DNA of 6,317 bases, taken from positions 1 to 6,317 of the forward strand of contig DIYF01000028.1 of NCBI GenBank assembly GCA_002427745.1, written 5' to 3'. This DNA comes from Roseivirga sp. UBA6061. GTDB taxonomy: Bacteria; Bacteroidota; Bacteroidia; Cytophagales; Cyclobacteriaceae. A program made the position numbers and the translations under genes. This document shows positions 1-5,027 of this stretch, in pieces (position 1 is the stretch's first letter; each line of letters starts with the position of its first letter). The notes under the pieces are model-generated. The model was not told where the DNA came from. It was given only the letters and a program-made list of their open reading frames with translations, and searched no databases.

Positions 1-69
1 ATTAGTATAGCTCTTGGAGGGGAACAAATGAGCCGGAGGCTCACGAAGCTGAAACGGTCTTGTACTAAA
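1..69. other. Unassigned left edge with a small perfect hairpin
   Basis: No gene can be assigned. On the plus strand one frame is open from the left edge but runs straight through the terminator below, and the other two stop within the first ten bases or at 66-68. Positions 29-43 form a perfect 6-bp stem with a GGA loop (TGAGCC-GGA-GGCTCA). The stretch could be the 3' end of a plus-strand transcript, or sequence downstream of the minus-strand lipoprotein gene. I recognise no RNA family in it. Confidence 0.3.
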
Positions 70-95
70 AAACCCCGCCATAGCTGCCGGGGTTT
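64..95 (-). terminator. Intrinsic terminator of the lipoprotein gene
   Basis: Positions 70-77 (AAACCCCG) and 88-95 (CGGGGTTT) are a perfect 8-bp inverted repeat around a 10-base loop. Read on the minus strand, the GC-rich stem is followed directly by a run of six T, the classical Rho-independent layout. It lies about 50 bp past the stop codon of the minus-strand lipoprotein gene, which it most likely ends. On the plus strand the stem is followed only by TTT and mixed bases, so it might also work weakly for a gene coming from the left. Confidence 0.8.
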
Positions 96-147
96 ACATA
101 CGAATCTCAGGGTGTTTAACCTATAACCCAGATACTTATTACTCTCC

Positions 148-624
148 TTAATTCTTATTGGTACTGGCTACCACCGTTTTCACTTCAGGTCTTCCTCTCT
201 GAAGATGGATGGCGCTAAGGCTGGCCGACATACCGCTCATGGGCTCTCTGTACAGCACCAGTGATTCCCTCGCAGCAGACTTAAACTGACCCGCCACATA
301 AATTCTCTCTCCCTTATCATCCAGGTACTCAAAAGAAAAGGAAAGGCCGTCAGGTGAATCAAATCGTTCCATCTTCCGTTCCTTTCCTTCAACCTTCAAC
401 TTAACCTTCCTGTCCTCTGTATAAAATGTATACAACTCCTCACCGACTACCTCATAGTCCGGGTTAACCATACGCCAGCTTCCTACCAGCGAAGACTTCA
501 ATTCCTTATGTCCGTCTTGAAAAATGCCATTTTGTGAAACATGTCCGCCTGCACAACTCACAAACCACACCTGGGTAAGAACAACTATTATTCCCATCAC
601 CATTTTTTGACTTCTGTGTTTCAT
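148..624 (-). CDS. Small secreted lipoprotein, possibly lipocalin-like
   Basis: A 158-residue precursor. The N-terminus is basic (MKHRSQK), followed by a hydrophobic stretch at residues 8-21 and a lipobox-like FVSC with Cys24, so cleavage and lipidation at Cys24 are expected. The residue after Cys is Ala and no acidic cluster follows, so I see no surface-export signal and would place it in the periplasmic face of the envelope. The mature part begins an 'LVGSWRM' strand at about residue 46, followed by alternating polar and hydrophobic strands rich in Lys, Glu and Tyr. This recalls the small lipocalin-like lipoproteins of Bacteroidota, but that is a fold-level impression and no family is recognised. 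The ATG is preceded by AAAGAGA at a reasonable ribosome-binding distance. The gene stands alone, with its own terminator downstream and a 334-bp gap upstream. Confidence 0.75.
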   Translation of the reverse strand: MKHRSQKMVMGIIVVLTQVWFVSCAGGHVSQNGIFQDGHKELKSSLVGSWRMVNPDYEVVGEELYTFYTEDRKVKLKVEGKERKMERFDSPDGLSFSFEYLDDKGERIYVAGQFKSAARESLVLYREPMSGMSASLSAIHLQRGRPEVKTVVASTNKN

Positions 625-942
625 AGCACATCTCTTTGACTATGGTTGGGCAAAGCCTGTTCCAAAGAGAAAATCACCGAAAAAAGCACATATAGTACGT
701 TTATACTAATCTTGATTATCCCATTCTGGGAACAAATTATTTATTTGGGAAATAACCAATCAAACAAAATATCATCCGTCTATATTAAATTTTACCATAT
801 TATCATTGGTTTTCAGAGCTCATCATCCAGCCACCAGACATACAGAAACAGGGATATCACATCTTATCTTATGAACCTCAGAGCACATCCATAGTACTTT
901 AACACAAATCGCAGAGACTTAAGAAAATTTGGTTGACATTCT
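625..942. other. AT-rich intergenic region upstream of the lipoprotein gene
   Basis: No convincing gene is present. The part at about 690-810 is markedly AT-rich and presumably holds the minus-strand promoter of the lipoprotein gene. I could not find a clear minus-strand TTG / TAnnTTTG pair of the Bacteroidota type. The only long open frame here (646-894, plus strand) starts with TTG, has low-complexity Ile/Ser/Tyr composition and resembles no protein I know, so it is not annotated as a gene. Confidence 0.5.
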
Positions 943-958
943 ACCCGGGAAACCGGGT
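943..958 (-). terminator. Hairpin abutting the DUF1295 stop codon
   Basis: ACCCGG-GAAA-CCGGGT is a perfect 6-bp stem with a 4-base loop, starting directly after the TAA stop (959-961) of the minus-strand operon. On the minus strand it is followed by AGAATG, not a T-run, so it is not a canonical intrinsic terminator. It may still serve as a transcript 3' end or protect the mRNA end. On the plus strand the loop is a GNRA tetraloop. Confidence 0.4.
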
Positions 959-1723
959 TTACTTCCTGAAATACGGAAACAGTGCAGGGGTCTTCTGCTT
1001 ATAGGCCTCAAAGGCAGCATTGCCCTTATACTTTCTTTCCAGCATGGGCACACCAGAAACTGAAGTGATTAACCAGGTGATAAGGACGGGACTGGCTATG
1101 GCATAGATGCCATACTGCAGCGGCAGTACCACAATAAAGACAGCCCACCACATCACAATTTCTCCGAAGTAATTGGGGTGACGAGAGTACTTCCACAGTC
1201 CGGTCTGCATGATTTCCGACCTGTCTTTTCGCCTCTTGAGAAACTGCGCCAGTTGATAATCACCTACTACCTGCCAGTAAAACCCGAAAAGCCATAGCCC
1301 TATACCTACCGGGCCAGACCAATGCCAATCCATCGCGGCAGACTGAGCCGCCATGACGATGGGCGTACTGATGACAAGCAGAAAGAAAGCCTGCAATACA
1401 TATACCTGCAAAAAGGAACGCCAGTAAAAGGTAGCACCCCACTCCTCGCGCCACTGTCTGTAGCGAAAATCCTCCGTTTTCCCGGCATTGCGCATACCTA
1501 TATAAACGCTCAGCCGAATACCCCAAAGGCTCACCAGGAGGTAGACAATCAGGGCAGTAACATGCTGCGGAAAGCTGAGATAGTGATAAATACATAAACC
1601 CACATAGCCCAAGCCCCAGGCTATGTCGGCCACATCATTGCGCTTTATGATAACAGAGACCACAAACCACAGGCTGGCATAGCCCAGCAGCAGCAAACCC
1701 AGGTTGAGATAAAGGGAAATCAT
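959..1723 (-). CDS. DUF1295 integral membrane protein (steroid 5-alpha-reductase-like fold)
   Basis: A 254-residue polytopic membrane protein matching the DUF1295 family (PF06966), related to C-terminal steroid 5-alpha reductases and isoprenylcysteine methyltransferases. Family marks are NDVADIAWG at 29-37, the basic segment after helix 3 with FRYRQWREEWG at about 86-96, and YSRHPNYFGE at 179-188 before a Trp-rich helix. A charged LERKYKGNAAFEAY segment (228-241) and a TPALFPYF tail follow, typical of this superfamily. Hydrophobic segments lie at about 1-26, 32-51, 54-75, 103-125, 136-155 and 186-225. The length is normal and the key His-Pro-Asn segment is intact. By homology it may be an NAD(P)H-dependent reductase or methyltransferase acting on a lipid, but the substrate is unknown. 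Its ATG overlaps the stop of the upstream DUF2177 gene (ATGA), so translation is probably coupled. Confidence 0.92.
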   Translation of the reverse strand: MISLYLNLGLLLLGYASLWFVVSVIIKRNDVADIAWGLGYVGLCIYHYLSFPQHVTALIVYLLVSLWGIRLSVYIGMRNAGKTEDFRYRQWREEWGATFYWRSFLQVYVLQAFFLLVISTPIVMAAQSAAMDWHWSGPVGIGLWLFGFYWQVVGDYQLAQFLKRRKDRSEIMQTGLWKYSRHPNYFGEIVMWWAVFIVVLPLQYGIYAIASPVLITWLITSVSGVPMLERKYKGNAAFEAYKQKTPALFPYFRK

Positions 1724-2130
1724 CCGTTAAGCCATTTCATGATCAGAAAACCTGATGTACTTACCGATGCAGTCAGTACTGCACCCCATACTATATCAAT
1801 CAACACAATTTTAAGAGGCCAGTCTTTGAGTGTAGCCAGATTGGTGAGGTCATAAGTAGCATAGGTAAAGAAGCCAAAGAGAGCCCCGAGAAGTATAGCT
1901 TTCATCAGAGAATCCTTTTCCACCGCAGGCATAATGGCAAAAATGAAAATACCCACGATAAACAGGAGGTAAAAGATGATAGCCGCAGTCCAGTTGACCT
2001 GCTCAGCTAAAAACGACCCCAGATACTTGTTGTACAACCCTTTCGCAATCAGTCCAAGCCAGAGCATATCAATGGCAAAGAAAACCACAGCAGTAAGCAG
2101 ATAACCGATAATGAGCTTTGAGAATGGCAT
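1720..2130 (-). CDS. DUF2177 family membrane protein
   Basis: A 136-residue protein with four hydrophobic helices (about 6-25, 48-68, 75-95 and 107-130). It matches DUF2177 (PF09945) in its diagnostic blocks: IDMLWLGLIAKGLY at 20-33, the NWTAAIIFYLLF helix at 46-57, and the conserved YATYDLTNLATLKDWP at 90-105, followed by IDIVWGAVLTA. The biochemical role of the family is unknown; the Asp/Asn-rich YDLTN segment next to a membrane helix could be a functional site. It is the first gene of a two-gene minus-strand operon and its TGA overlaps the ATG of the DUF1295 gene by 4 bp. The upstream sequence has no strong Shine-Dalgarno, as is common in Bacteroidota. A CTGAAT-N5-ATTCAG palindrome sits directly before the start codon. 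Confidence 0.92.
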   Translation of the reverse strand: MPFSKLIIGYLLTAVVFFAIDMLWLGLIAKGLYNKYLGSFLAEQVNWTAAIIFYLLFIVGIFIFAIMPAVEKDSLMKAILLGALFGFFTYATYDLTNLATLKDWPLKIVLIDIVWGAVLTASVSTSGFLIMKWLNG

Positions 2131-2131
2131 A

Positions 2132-2148
2132 CTGAATGAACTATTCAG
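2132..2148. promoter_or_regulatory. Palindrome just before the DUF2177 start
   Basis: CTGAAT-N5-ATTCAG is a perfect 6-bp inverted repeat only 2 bp from the start codon of the minus-strand operon. It could be an operator or a small hairpin in the leader affecting translation. A related GGTTCAG lies at 2158-2164. The function is inference only. Confidence 0.25.
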
Positions 2149-2177
2149 ACTGTGAATGGTTCAGCACAACACGCGCC

Positions 2178-2212
2178 TGCGAGATATTTCGTATGTGCGA
2201 GATATCTCGTAT
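2178..2212. repeat. Tandem near-palindromic repeats (2 x 17 bp)
   Basis: The unit TGCGAGATATTTCGTAT at 2178-2194 is repeated at 2196-2212 with one change (T to C), giving an 18-bp period. Each unit has a CGAGATATCTCG core: perfectly palindromic over 12 bp in the second copy, one mismatch in the first. The repeats lie about 50-80 bp upstream of the DUF2177 start. They could be a double operator for a dimeric regulator, or a short piece of the CGAGATA-type intergenic repeats that I recall from Cytophagales genomes. The pattern is seen directly; the role is not known. Confidence 0.6.
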
Positions 2213-2262
2213 TTCAAAAAATCTGCCTCGTCCTGAAATAGGTTTACACAGACCAAACTGTC

Positions 2263-2317
2263 ATTCCAGAATTTTTCTTCACAAACTTCTGTACTTGTGA
2301 AGAAAAATATCGGGAAT
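2263..2317. repeat. Long hairpin 1
   Basis: ATTTTTCTTCACAA (2271-2284) is perfectly complementary to TTGTGAAGAAAAAT (2295-2308) around a 10-base loop. An outer ATTCC/GGAAT pair (2263-2267 with 2313-2317) extends it across an internal loop. Neither strand has a T-run after the stem, so it is not a standard terminator. It lies in a gap between divergent genes, where a terminator would not be expected anyway. Confidence 0.75.
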
Positions 2318-2401
2318 CCCAGCTCATTGGCTCCAACTGTCAAAGGGCAGTCGTCTGACCACTTGGAGTGGTCGGACGACTGCTATCCTTTGCAATTCTG
2401 G
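2266..2401. mobile_element. Candidate MITE-like block with terminal inverted repeats
   Basis: The block begins with CCAGAATT (2266-2273) and ends with its exact reverse complement AATTCTGG (2394-2401). It is flanked by imperfect 8-bp direct repeats, CTGTCATT at 2258-2265 and CTGTTATT at 2402-2409, resembling a target-site duplication. It has no coding capacity and holds two long hairpins. This is the layout of a non-autonomous miniature element or a REP-like palindromic unit. The boundaries were picked by eye after noticing the hairpins, and the flanking repeat has one mismatch, so this stays a hypothesis until other copies are found. Confidence 0.4.
2341..2392. repeat. Long hairpin 2
   Basis: A 17-bp stem pairs 2347-2363 with 2367-2383 around a TGG loop. 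An outer CAAAGG/CCTTTG stem (2341-2346 with 2387-2392) follows across a 3-base bulge. The single imperfection is a T opposite G, which is a G-U wobble in plus-strand RNA but an A-C mismatch in minus-strand RNA. This slightly favours a structure made in a plus-strand transcript. No T-tract follows. Confidence 0.8.
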
Positions 2402-2420
2402 CTGTTATTCATTTACTTTG
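2389..2420 (+). promoter_or_regulatory. Possible Bacteroidota-type promoter for the small membrane protein
   Basis: TTTG at 2389-2392 and TTACTTTG at 2413-2420 are 20 bp apart. They resemble the -33 TTTG and -7 TAnnTTTG elements of Bacteroidota with one mismatch in the -7 box. A start of transcription near 2427 would give a leader of about 24 bases before the ATG at 2451. The -33 element is formed by the base of hairpin 2, so the repeat block may have supplied half of the promoter. Confidence 0.35.
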
Positions 2421-2450
2421 AATTACAAAGTACTTTTAAGCCTTACTATT

Positions 2451-2741
2451 ATGTCTGCTGCCAATAAAAGACTCCTGCTTATCCTTCTGTCAGTAGAGAG
2501 CCTGCTGCTTATTCCCCTTCTTGCCATGCAGTTCCGGTCGTCTGTCAACTGGTCTTCAACAGATTTTCTTATAGCAGGTATCTTATTACTTGGTACAGGC
2601 CTCGTGATTGAACTGGTGATTCGCAAGGTAAAACACATCAATAACCGCCTGGCCTGGTGTATTACCGTGATAGCCCTTCTGCTATTACTCTGGGCCGAAT
2701 TGGGCGTAGGTATTTTCGGTACTCCCCTGGCGGGCAGCTAA
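2451..2741 (+). CDS. Small conserved three-helix membrane protein
   Basis: 96 residues from the ATG at 2451; an in-frame TTG at 2418 would add 11 residues but overlaps the likely promoter, so the ATG is preferred. There are three hydrophobic segments, at about 7-26, 37-57 and 67-84. The basic loop RKVKHINNR between helices 2 and 3 suggests that loop is cytoplasmic. The NWSSTDFLIAGILLLGTG block and the C-terminal WAELGVGIFGTPLAGS pattern are, from memory, well kept in a family of uncharacterised small inner-membrane proteins in Bacteroidota. No enzymatic motif is visible and the function is unknown. No good Shine-Dalgarno precedes the ATG. It is transcribed away from the DUF2177-DUF1295 operon. 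Confidence 0.75.
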   Translation: MSAANKRLLLILLSVESLLLIPLLAMQFRSSVNWSSTDFLIAGILLLGTGLVIELVIRKVKHINNRLAWCITVIALLLLLWAELGVGIFGTPLAGS

Positions 2742-2804
2742 GCCGGCAGGGCTTTCAAGTCCATAAACACTCGTTTTACCAGACCCTCTCAACACACCTG
2801 CTCT

Positions 2805-2834
2805 GAGGTAAAATACAATTGATATTTTACCCTC
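2805..2834. promoter_or_regulatory. Inverted repeat upstream of the TPR-like gene
   Basis: GGTAAAATA (2807-2815) and TATTTTACC (2823-2831) are perfect 9-bp arms around a 7-base loop; a bulged C and two further pairs extend the stem. No T-run follows on either strand, so an operator or leader hairpin 60-90 bp before the next start codon is more likely than a terminator. No TAnnTTTG promoter box could be placed with confidence nearby. Confidence 0.35.
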
Positions 2835-2893
2835 GAAAACGCTGTCTAATTCGTCAAAAAGCGGCATCTTGTGGGCTCAACCTAAGGCCCTGA

Positions 2894-4237
2894 ATGAGTA
2901 ACCCCGACTCTACACAAACACAAGATGGCTTGATAAGCTATTCTGCACCTCATCTATGCATAGATCAGTCAGCATTCAGCACTATTCAAAAGGTGCTCTG
3001 GCATGAGGGCCGGCTCAACATTACAGGAACAGACCAGGCAGACAATCCCCTGATTATCAAAGGACTGGAGATTGCTAAAAGTATTGAGTCACTTGAAAAG
3101 CAGCGAAGAACCTTCCCAAACGCTGCCATCATTTCCAAATGTCTCGGCCTGGCCCAGCTAAGCACGGGAGAAGCCGCACTTACCGGAGGAGATCAACAAG
3201 CCCGGGATTACTTTCAGGAGTCAATCAATTCTCTGGAACGCACCCTGGAGCAGGAACCTGGTGATCCCGAAGCTACCCTCCACCTCACCCTGGCCTATTG
3301 CTATGCCGAAGACCTGGAAAGTGAAGCATCAGATGACTATGCAGAGCTTGTGAACGATTTGCTGACCGAAGTCTCGGCCTCCCTCCTGCCCGAGATAGCG
3401 ATCGCCTGTGCCATCAGAGGTAAAGTTTATTTTGAGGAAGGCAAAGCTACCCTGGGTTTCAATTTCCTGAAGCAGGAGCTGTTTCTCTGGAGACATCAAC
3501 AGCTGCTGGAACCGGAAAATCCCACACTACTCGACCGAGTCAAACAAAGTACAGAAGACCTGATAGATCGCTGCCGAGAGCAGGGCTGGCAGAGCATTGC
3601 GGAGCAGCTTATCCTGCAATTGCCGGACTGGATATCCTCTCAGGATGATGCGGAAGATGCTCATTCTTTGGATCACCGCCTGGCCGAAGCCGCAGAATTT
3701 GAACGGGCCGGCAAGGCTTATCTGAGCCATAACGACAAAACATCAGCACTTGCCGGCTTTATCGAACATACAAGGTTGATGAAAGTAATCTATCAGGACC
3801 ATGCCCCCAGCTCCTGCTATGCAGATATGCTGATAGAATCTTATATCCGGCTTATTGACCTGTATGACGACCTGGGCCAATTTGACAATGCAGCCGGCAG
3901 TCAATCAGAACTGATAGCTCTGCTGGAGTCTCTGCTGATTGCTTACCCGGATAGTGAGACCTATCTCAACTCGCTGGCCGCCTGCTGTGAGTCTCTGGCA
4001 GAAAGAAGAATTTCTGAAGGCAGGCCGGTCAAAGCACTGGAGCTTTACCTGCAGAGCCATAGCATTCACCTACACCTCACCTCCTTAGCCAACGCACCGG
4101 AACAATATACACTGAGCCAAATTGAAGTTTTGAAAAAGCTCGCACAGCTAAGTCTTGAAACAGGCAATGAGGCTTCAGCTCAGGACTACGGGCAGAAAGC
4201 AACTGAACTGGAGAAAGGGCTTCAGAACACCGCATAA
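2894..4237 (+). CDS. Cytoplasmic TPR-like helical repeat protein
   Basis: 447 residues with no signal peptide or membrane segment, strongly acidic and rich in Leu, Ala, Glu and Gln. After a roughly 55-residue N-terminal part, the chain is a series of helix pairs with TPR-like spacing and small residues at packing positions. The clearest are at about 101-140 (ARDYFQESINSLERTLEQEP then a second helix), 169-203, 262-299 and 312-350 (LIDLYDDLGQFDNAAGSQ), followed by 355-395 and 408-443 (LAQLSLETGNEASAQDYGQKA). The last two fit the TPR consensus best. Such proteins are usually protein-binding scaffolds. No enzymatic domain is fused to it and I do not recognise a named family. The ATG at 2894 is the first in the frame and opens a hydrophilic N-terminus; the upstream CTAAGG is at most a weak ribosome-binding site. 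Confidence 0.75.
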   Translation: MSNPDSTQTQDGLISYSAPHLCIDQSAFSTIQKVLWHEGRLNITGTDQADNPLIIKGLEIAKSIESLEKQRRTFPNAAIISKCLGLAQLSTGEAALTGGDQQARDYFQESINSLERTLEQEPGDPEATLHLTLAYCYAEDLESEASDDYAELVNDLLTEVSASLLPEIAIACAIRGKVYFEEGKATLGFNFLKQELFLWRHQQLLEPENPTLLDRVKQSTEDLIDRCREQGWQSIAEQLILQLPDWISSQDDAEDAHSLDHRLAEAAEFERAGKAYLSHNDKTSALAGFIEHTRLMKVIYQDHAPSSCYADMLIESYIRLIDLYDDLGQFDNAAGSQSELIALLESLLIAYPDSETYLNSLAACCESLAERRISEGRPVKALELYLQSHSIHLHLTSLANAPEQYTLSQIEVLKKLAQLSLETGNEASAQDYGQKATELEKGLQNTA

Positions 4238-4247
4238 CATAGAAACA

Positions 4248-4331
4248 GGAAGGCATCACGGGCCCCTTCCCGATCACAAAAGTTGTAAGCCAGCTTACAT
4301 TTAATTCAAACAATGAAAGCCCTTTTGTGAT
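4248..4331. other. Structured gap with nested inverted repeats
   Basis: Three inverted repeats lie between the TPR-like gene and the barrel gene. GGAAGG/CCTTCC pairs 4248-4253 with 4265-4270. TGTAAGC-CA-GCTTACA is a 16-bp operator-like palindrome at 4284-4299. ATCACAAAAG/CTTTTGTGAT pairs 4273-4282 with 4322-4331 and encloses it. None is followed by a T-tract. The first could mark the 3' end of the TPR transcript; the nested pair lies 35-95 bp before the barrel start and could be an operator or a leader structure. Confidence 0.4.
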
Positions 4332-4366
4332 TAGATTGATATACTCACCTTGATTAAGCAATCACT

Positions 4367-5014
4367 ATGAACTGTTCCAGATTTTTTGGACTTCTCTTAC
4401 TGCTTTCCGTTGGCTTAACTCCTCCTTCCCGGGCACAGGAACAAGAAGAGAAAAATGTAAGATTCAGTGTGCAACTGGACTCGCGCAACACTTTTGTACG
4501 CAAAGAGACTGTAGGCATTTTCGGAATAAGAGCTGGTCTGGTATTCAACAATAAGTTTGAGGTAGGTCTGGGGGCTTATGGTACCCGGCTGCTGGACTTT
4601 CTGGGCAAAGAAGTCAGTAAAGATTACCTGGACCAGAGTCTTAACCCGGCACAGCTGGTACCTGCCAAAATAGGCTTTGAATATGCTTCACTCTACGGTG
4701 AATACCTGGTGCTGGAAAATCAGCGCTGGAACCTTACCGTCAACAGTCAATATGGTATGGGCCGGGTGAATATTCGTATACAGGAGGCCAATGACACAGA
4801 GCGCCTTAAAAGAGAGCGTAAGGGCCTCGTAGAACATTCGGTAAAGGCCAAATATCAGTTCAACTCCTGGCTGCAACTGATTGGCGGCCTCGGCTATCGC
4901 TACCTGCTCAGTGGAGAGAAACAGATCAAAGACGCCTTCAATGCTCCTATTTATCTTGTCACAGCTGAAATTGACTTCAGGCAACTCTTCAAAGCGCTGA
5001 GAGGAGAAAAATAA
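4367..5014 (+). CDS. Secreted outer-membrane beta-barrel-type protein
   Basis: 215 residues. A signal peptide covers residues 1-23: short n-region with Arg5, hydrophobic core LLLLLSVGL, and likely cleavage after SRA23 before QEQEEK. Cys3 is too early to be a lipobox. The mature part shows alternating strands typical of a small outer-membrane barrel: VRFSVQLDSRN at 31-41, IRAGLVF and KFEVGLGAYG at 54-72, KIGFEYASLYGEYLVL at 101-116 and WNLTVNSQYGMGRVNIRI at 121-138. SVKAKYQF, LQLIGGLGYRYLL (169-181) and YLVTAEIDFRQLF (196-208) follow. About eight strands would fit the size. The role is not known. The start ATG has only a weak Shine-Dalgarno. The gene converges on the CarboxypepD_reg-like gene with 13 bp between stops and no visible terminator, so the transcripts probably overlap. 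Confidence 0.75.
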   Translation: MNCSRFFGLLLLLSVGLTPPSRAQEQEEKNVRFSVQLDSRNTFVRKETVGIFGIRAGLVFNNKFEVGLGAYGTRLLDFLGKEVSKDYLDQSLNPAQLVPAKIGFEYASLYGEYLVLENQRWNLTVNSQYGMGRVNIRIQEANDTERLKRERKGLVEHSVKAKYQFNSWLQLIGGLGYRYLLSGEKQIKDAFNAPIYLVTAEIDFRQLFKALRGEK

Positions 5015-5027
5015 CACGGTGCATTGT

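Noticed and set aside
35..37. GGA in a hairpin loop, the form of a CsrA binding site
   Set aside because: CsrA is generally absent from Bacteroidota and there is no ribosome-binding site or start codon placed to be regulated.
646..894. 82-codon open frame on the plus strand in the gap before the lipoprotein gene
   Set aside because: It starts with TTG, is AT-rich with low-complexity Ile/Ser/Tyr content, lacks a ribosome-binding site and overlaps the likely promoter region of the minus-strand lipoprotein gene.
933..938. TTGACA, a perfect sigma-70 -35 hexamer
   Set aside because: No matching -10 element follows at 16-18 bp, it would read into the 3' end of the DUF1295 gene, and Bacteroidota promoters use a different consensus.
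1260..1597. Long open frames on both strands inside the DUF1295 gene
   Set aside because: They lie wholly inside a gene with clear family motifs and have no protein features of their own.
2178..2212. Start of a CRISPR array
   Set aside because: There are only two 17-bp copies separated by one base, with no spacers and no cas genes.
2161..2343. 60-codon minus-strand open frame with a repeated YEISR peptide
   Set aside because: Its start is a TTG inside hairpin 2, and the peptide repeat is merely the translation of the tandem DNA palindromes; the rest spans hairpin 1.
2263..2392. The two long hairpins as back-to-back transcription terminators
   Set aside because: They lie between divergent gene starts, not gene ends, and no T-tract follows either stem on either strand.
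3398..3405. GCGATCGC octamer, the cyanobacterial HIP1 motif
   Set aside because: A single occurrence inside a coding sequence; nothing else suggests a cyanobacterium.
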